Assembly (NCBI GenBank): GCA_019802505.1
Contig: JAFMOC010000092.1
Location: forward strand, 32,501 to 96,500
Length of the DNA: 64,000 nt
Source: Corydoras sp. C115
Taxonomy: Eukaryota; Chordata; Actinopteri; Siluriformes; Callichthyidae
Reading direction: 5' to 3'
Positions 60,673-64,000 of the stretch are shown piece by piece. The notes below the pieces were generated by a model, which was not told the DNA's origin, did no database searches, and worked only from the letters and a program-made list of their open reading frames with translations. Numbering within the stretch: position 1 is the first letter of the stretch; each line of letters opens with the position of its first letter. The position numbers were made by a program, and so were the translations under genes.

Positions 60673-63410
60673 CTGTGAGCACAAAACATGCAGCATCTGG
60701 ATATGAGCTAAACATTCTGAAAAAGACACAGTACAGTATCAGTCCAAAGTTTGGACACGTCCCCTCCTTGTTCCAGACTTAAGTCCATCTGTGTTTTTTG
60801 TTGTTGTTAGTCCCCTGTTGGTTCTCTGTTGGTCAGGAGCATCACAGAACAGGTATCATTTGGGTGGTGGATTGTTTATTGTCAGTTCTGCAGTGACACT
60901 GATGTGGTGAGGGGGTTTTAGTGCAGCAGTGCTGCTGTAGTTTCATTTAAACACCTCAGTGACACTGCACAAACAGATGGATTACAGTCTGGAATTGTAG
61001 AACTACAACGTCCATTTTGGAACTGCTCATAATAAATGAAGCATAAAGGAGGAGTAAGGGCGGCACGGTGGCTTAGTGGTTAGCATGTTCGCCTCTCAGC
61101 GCTAGGGATTCCCGGTTCGAATCCCCATCTGGGTGGAGTTTCCATGTTCTCCCCGTGGGTTTCCTCCGGGTTCTCCGGTTTCCTCCCACAATCCAAAAAC
61201 ATGGATCAAGTTAATTGAGTTCTCTAAATTGCCCCATATAGAGTGTGTTTGAGTGTGTGAGTGTGTACCCAGCGATGGATTGGTGTACCCAGCGATGGAC
61301 GTTCTCCCGCGACCCTAATAGAGGATAAAGCGGGAGAGAATAAATGAATGAATGAATAAATAAAGGAAGAGTGTCCAAACTTTGGACTGGTACTCGATGT
61401 CCTTGAATTGCATTATACATTAGTATCAGTGGCGGCACGGTGGCTTGGTGGTCAGCACGTTCTCCTCTCAGCGCTAGGGATTCCCGGTTCGAATCCCCAT
61501 CTGGGTGGAGTTTCCATGTTCTCCCCGTGTCCGCGTGGGTTTCCTCCGGGTTCTCCGGTTTCCTCCCACAGTCCAAAAACATGGATCAAGTCAATTGAGT
61601 TCTCCAAATTGCCCCATATAGTGTGTGCGTGTCTGTGTGAGTGTGTGAGTGAGTGTGTGCCCAGTGATAGGTTGGCGCCCTGTTGGATAGGTTGGATAGG
61701 TTGGCGCCCTGGCACCCAGGGTGTATCTGCCCAGCGCCCGAAACGTTCTCCCCTGGATGGGCATGGGGAACCCCCCCGCGACCCTAATAGAGGATAAAGC
61801 GTAAGATAATGGATGGATGGATTAGTATCAGTGGAAGTTCAGCTTCATTTCTTAGTTACGGTGTGAGTGCAGGCAGAGACCTGAACGCTGAGAGTCTGCT
61901 GTAAAGCTGCTCGTTGATCTCCTGCTGATCATCCAGCTCCCTCTGGAGTTTCTTCTTGCTGTTTTCGAGTCTCTCAATCTCCTCCTCTGCTGCATCCAGC
62001 TGCCTCTTCAAAGTCTTCAGGCGCAGAGTTAACTGCAGAAGAAAGTCCTCTGAATGAATTCCCCATCATGCCTGTAAACAATCCTTTTCTGCCTGTGAAC
62101 TTCTCCGGTTCTACAGATGAGGAGTGCCATTTAATGCAACAGCTCCCCCCTGTGGACAATCTTTTTGAACGTGGGTGAGTGCCTGATTTATAAGCCATGT
62201 CTATGTATTTTTATACACAATGTGACTCATTTATCTCCTGATGTGGCATCAGGGTGTTTAAAATAATAAATGTATGTTTATGAATATGACATATACTGCA
62301 CGATTAGTGTCTGACTTAAAAACTCCCAGTATTTTTAATGTTGGATGAAAAGTCTCAAAATCTGTGCCTTGAGTGAGTGTGAGCCCAGTGGCTGGATTGG
62401 CACCCGGGTGTCTGCCCGGCACCCGAAACACTCTCCCCTGGATGGGCATGGGAACCCCCCCTCCGCAACCCTAGTAGAGGATTAAGTAGAAGAAAATGAG
62501 ATGAGATGTCTGGCCCTCACCTGGTCCCTCTGGTTCTGCAGTGAGAGCTGCTCTTCATTGAGCTGCAGGCTCACCTCCTTCATCTTCCTCTCTAATTTGC
62601 GGTTCGCTTGCTGCAGAGCATCATTTTGTCTGTCGGTAACAAAAACAAGAACGATGTCCGAAATAGTAGATCAAATATTCATCCATTATCTTCCGCTTTG
62701 TCCTATATTAGGGTCGCGGGGGGGTTCCCCATGCCCATCCAGGGGAGAACGTCTCGGGCACTGGGCAGACACACCCAGGACAGTGTGCCAATCTATCGCT
62801 GGGCACACACTCATTCACTCACACACACTCTATATGGGGCAAATTGGAGAACATAATTGACTTGATCCATGTTTTTGGACTGTGGGAGGAAACCGGAGAA
62901 CCCGGAGGAAACCCACGTGGACACGGGGAGAACATGGAAACTCCACCCAGATGAAGATTTGAACCGGGAATCCCTAGTGCTGAGAGGAGAACATGCTAAC
63001 CACTAAGCCCCTGTACCGCCGTAGATCAAATATATCAGACTTTGCAGTTTTATGTGATTGATTAATAACCTTCACCTCTCCTCTTCCAGAATTCTTTCCT
63101 CCAGCTCCTGAATTCGAAACTCCAACTTGGACACAAGTCCTTCTTGTCCTGATTTTTGAGAACCCTCTAGATAGGACACCCGACTCTTCAGATCCTTGTT
63201 CTAAATATAAAATGAATCAATAGTGAGTCGCACAACATGTTTTGATGCAGGAATCATGCAGAATCAAATAACGTCTGATTTATTAGTTCAGTCGATATCC
63301 TGTGACGTCAGCAGATCGGACTTTACCTGACGTTCCAAACTGATTCGGTCACACTCCAGGTCCTGTCTCACCGCTCGCTCCTGCAGCAGCTCGGCATTAA
63401 CGAGCCCTAC
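60609..63410 (-). CDS. cgnl1: cgnl1 (cingulin-like 1 / paracingulin), C-terminal coiled coil, gene continues past right edge
   Basis: Paracingulin is a junction-plaque coiled-coil protein of tight and adherens junctions that recruits Rho-family GEFs. Five minus-strand exons (63410-63327, 63200-63076, 62629-62521, 62032-61881, 60672-60609) join in frame for 177 codons plus stop. The peptide AELLQERAVRQDLECDRISL, then NDALQQANRKLERKMKEVSL and LRLKTLKRQLDAAEEEIERL is a heptad-repeat rod of the cingulin/myosin-tail type and aligns with the end of CGNL1. The position beyond aqp9 in the conserved adam10-lipc-aqp9 block also points to cgnl1 rather than cgn. The last exon gives a short basic-then-acidic end (HKKKPSLKSLNVNGDNTDSD), shorter than my recollection of the mammalian tail. 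Confidence 0.87.
60733..61398 (+). mobile_element. Tc1/mariner-like MITE split by a SINE
   Basis: Left end cagtatcagtccaaagtttg gacacg and right end gtgtccaaactttggactgg (61370-61389); the SINE 61059-61362 sits between them. Located in the last cgnl1 intron. Confidence 0.78.
61059..61362 (+). mobile_element. tRNA-SINE nested in a MITE
   Basis: 3' part deleted (gatggacgttctcccgcgac). Younger than the MITE it interrupts. Confidence 0.84.
61431..61820 (+). mobile_element. tRNA-SINE with target duplication and internal repeat
   Basis: 14-bp duplication attagtatcagtgg at 61419-61432 and 61821-61834. The ggttggcgccctg segment is duplicated inside (61671-61715). Confidence 0.9.
61881..62032 (-). 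CDS. cgnl1: cgnl1 exon (coiled-coil end)
   Basis: Encodes LTLRLKTLKRQLDAAEEEIE, RLENSKKKLQRELDDQQEIN and EQLYSRLSAF. Its donor is gtctct, a poor match; read-through would add only about nine codons before a stop. Confidence 0.88.
62368..62508 (+). mobile_element. old tRNA-SINE fragment
   Basis: Diverged 3' third, ending 13 bases from a cgnl1 donor. Confidence 0.6.
62521..62629 (-). CDS. cgnl1: cgnl1 exon (coiled coil)
   Basis: Encodes QNDALQQANRKLERKMKEVS then LQNQRDQ. The acceptor at 62631-62630 keeps the split Arg codon in frame. Confidence 0.9.
62679..63020 (-). mobile_element. tRNA-SINE with target duplication
   Basis: Perfect 13-bp duplication gtagatcaaatat at 62666-62678 and 63021-63033, in a cgnl1 intron. 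Confidence 0.9.
63076..63200 (-). CDS. cgnl1: cgnl1 exon (coiled coil)
   Basis: Encodes NKDLKSRVSYLEGSQKSGQE then EFRIQELEERILEEER, ending in phase 2 at gtgaag. Confidence 0.9.
63327..63410 (-). CDS. cgnl1: cgnl1 exon (coiled coil)
   Basis: 28 codons, phase 0. Encodes NAELLQERAVRQDLECDRIS and LERQ. Acceptor gacag, donor gtaaag. Confidence 0.9.
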
Positions 63411-63454
63411 CTGTCAATCACACGTAACACGCATGACCAAGCATAATAACCCTC

Positions 63455-63604
63455 CACTCAGGATCCCAATAGAACCACCACAGAGCAGGGATTATTTGAT
63501 TTGAGCAGTATTCCTATCCCAGCAGTGTCACTGAGGTGTTTAAATGAAATGAAACACTAAAACCCCCTCACCACATCCCCCCTCCTCCGCACATGTCCAA
63601 ACCT
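63455..63604 (+). mobile_element. Tc1/mariner-like MITE fragment
   Basis: accaccacagagcagggatt, cagtgtcactgaggtgttta and a terminal catgtccaaacctc; the centre-right part is deleted. Confidence 0.6.
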
Positions 63605-64000
63605 CCTTAATCTCACCTCCCTAACTTTGTCTCCTAAACATATTTCCTGTGTCAATCCTCTAATAAACGCATTCTTAATCCTGTATATGTAAAAACTCTA
63701 ATGTAATCTGTTGGAATCACATAAACGATGATACGTAAAGCGTTAAACCCCCGTTTCCTCAGGAACCGGTATTTCACAGTTGGTTTGCTGACTGTAAGCG
63801 GAACCCTGATTGAGAGCAGATCTCTGTAGGTCTCAGCTGTTTCTGCTCATCTCTTTCACCTGATGTGTCAGCAAAGACATGGGGGGGGGGGTAACTGTAG
63901 CTCAGAGTCGGTCATACTGCTGCTCTAAACAATGACTATCTTTATTTCCAAAAGCATAATCCATTATATTACCAATAATAACTTACCCAGTAACTAGTTA
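63605..64000. other. cgnl1 intron, nothing recognised
   Basis: No exon with a coiled-coil frame was seen between 63411 and the right edge. Confidence 0.35.

Overview
The window is vertebrate nuclear DNA, most likely from a teleost fish. All real genes are split by GT-AG introns, the exon sizes and phases match vertebrate gene families, and the space between exons is filled with fish-type tRNA-derived SINEs, short DNA transposons and (AT)n/(GT)n microsatellites. There are no bacterial-style operons, rRNA genes or CRISPR arrays. The species cannot be named from the sequence.

Layout, left to right. (1) 568-3144, minus: two coding exons from the N-terminal half of pnpla8 (calcium-independent phospholipase A2 gamma). 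The catalytic patatin domain lies off the left edge, and a CpG-rich block at about 4.85-5.55 kb is the probable promoter. (2) 10377-34927, plus: a complete 16-exon adam10 (796 codons plus stop), with a GC-rich promoter holding a palindromic CRE and a long 3' UTR ending near 39.85 kb. (3) 39919-50298, minus: a complete 9-exon lipc (hepatic lipase, 506 aa). (4) 52370-58381, minus: a complete 6-exon aqp9-type aquaglyceroporin (295 aa). (5) 60609-63410, minus: the last five coding exons of cgnl1 (paracingulin), running off the right edge. The order adam10-lipc-aqp9-(cgnl1) is a conserved vertebrate block (human 15q21-q22), which supports the orthology calls. pnpla8 is on another chromosome in human, so its place next to adam10 is a lineage-specific arrangement. 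The genes share no pathway as a set: a sheddase, two lipid/glycerol-handling proteins, a mitochondrial/peroxisomal phospholipase and a junction protein.

Repeats dominate the window. One tRNA-derived SINE family of about 345 bp (perfect Pol III A and B boxes, TGAA/GGAT tail) appears in roughly 65 full or partial copies on both strands, by hand count about a quarter or more of the sequence. Many copies have clear target-site duplications. There are also three copies of a hAT-like MITE with 8-bp target duplications, several copies of a palindromic Tc1/mariner-like MITE, a second tRNA-related SINE, an 800-bp GGGA/GTGA minisatellite, a tandem duplication of about 1 kb, a three-unit satellite of about 235 bp and an inverted duplication. 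Most short reading frames in the window come from these repeats and are not genes.

I found no convincing undescribed gene system. The most interesting signals are the Gln/His-expanded ADAM10 cytoplasmic tail, the nearly abutting adam10/lipc 3' ends, two places where two different SINEs hit the same target site, and the inverted duplication between lipc and aqp9.
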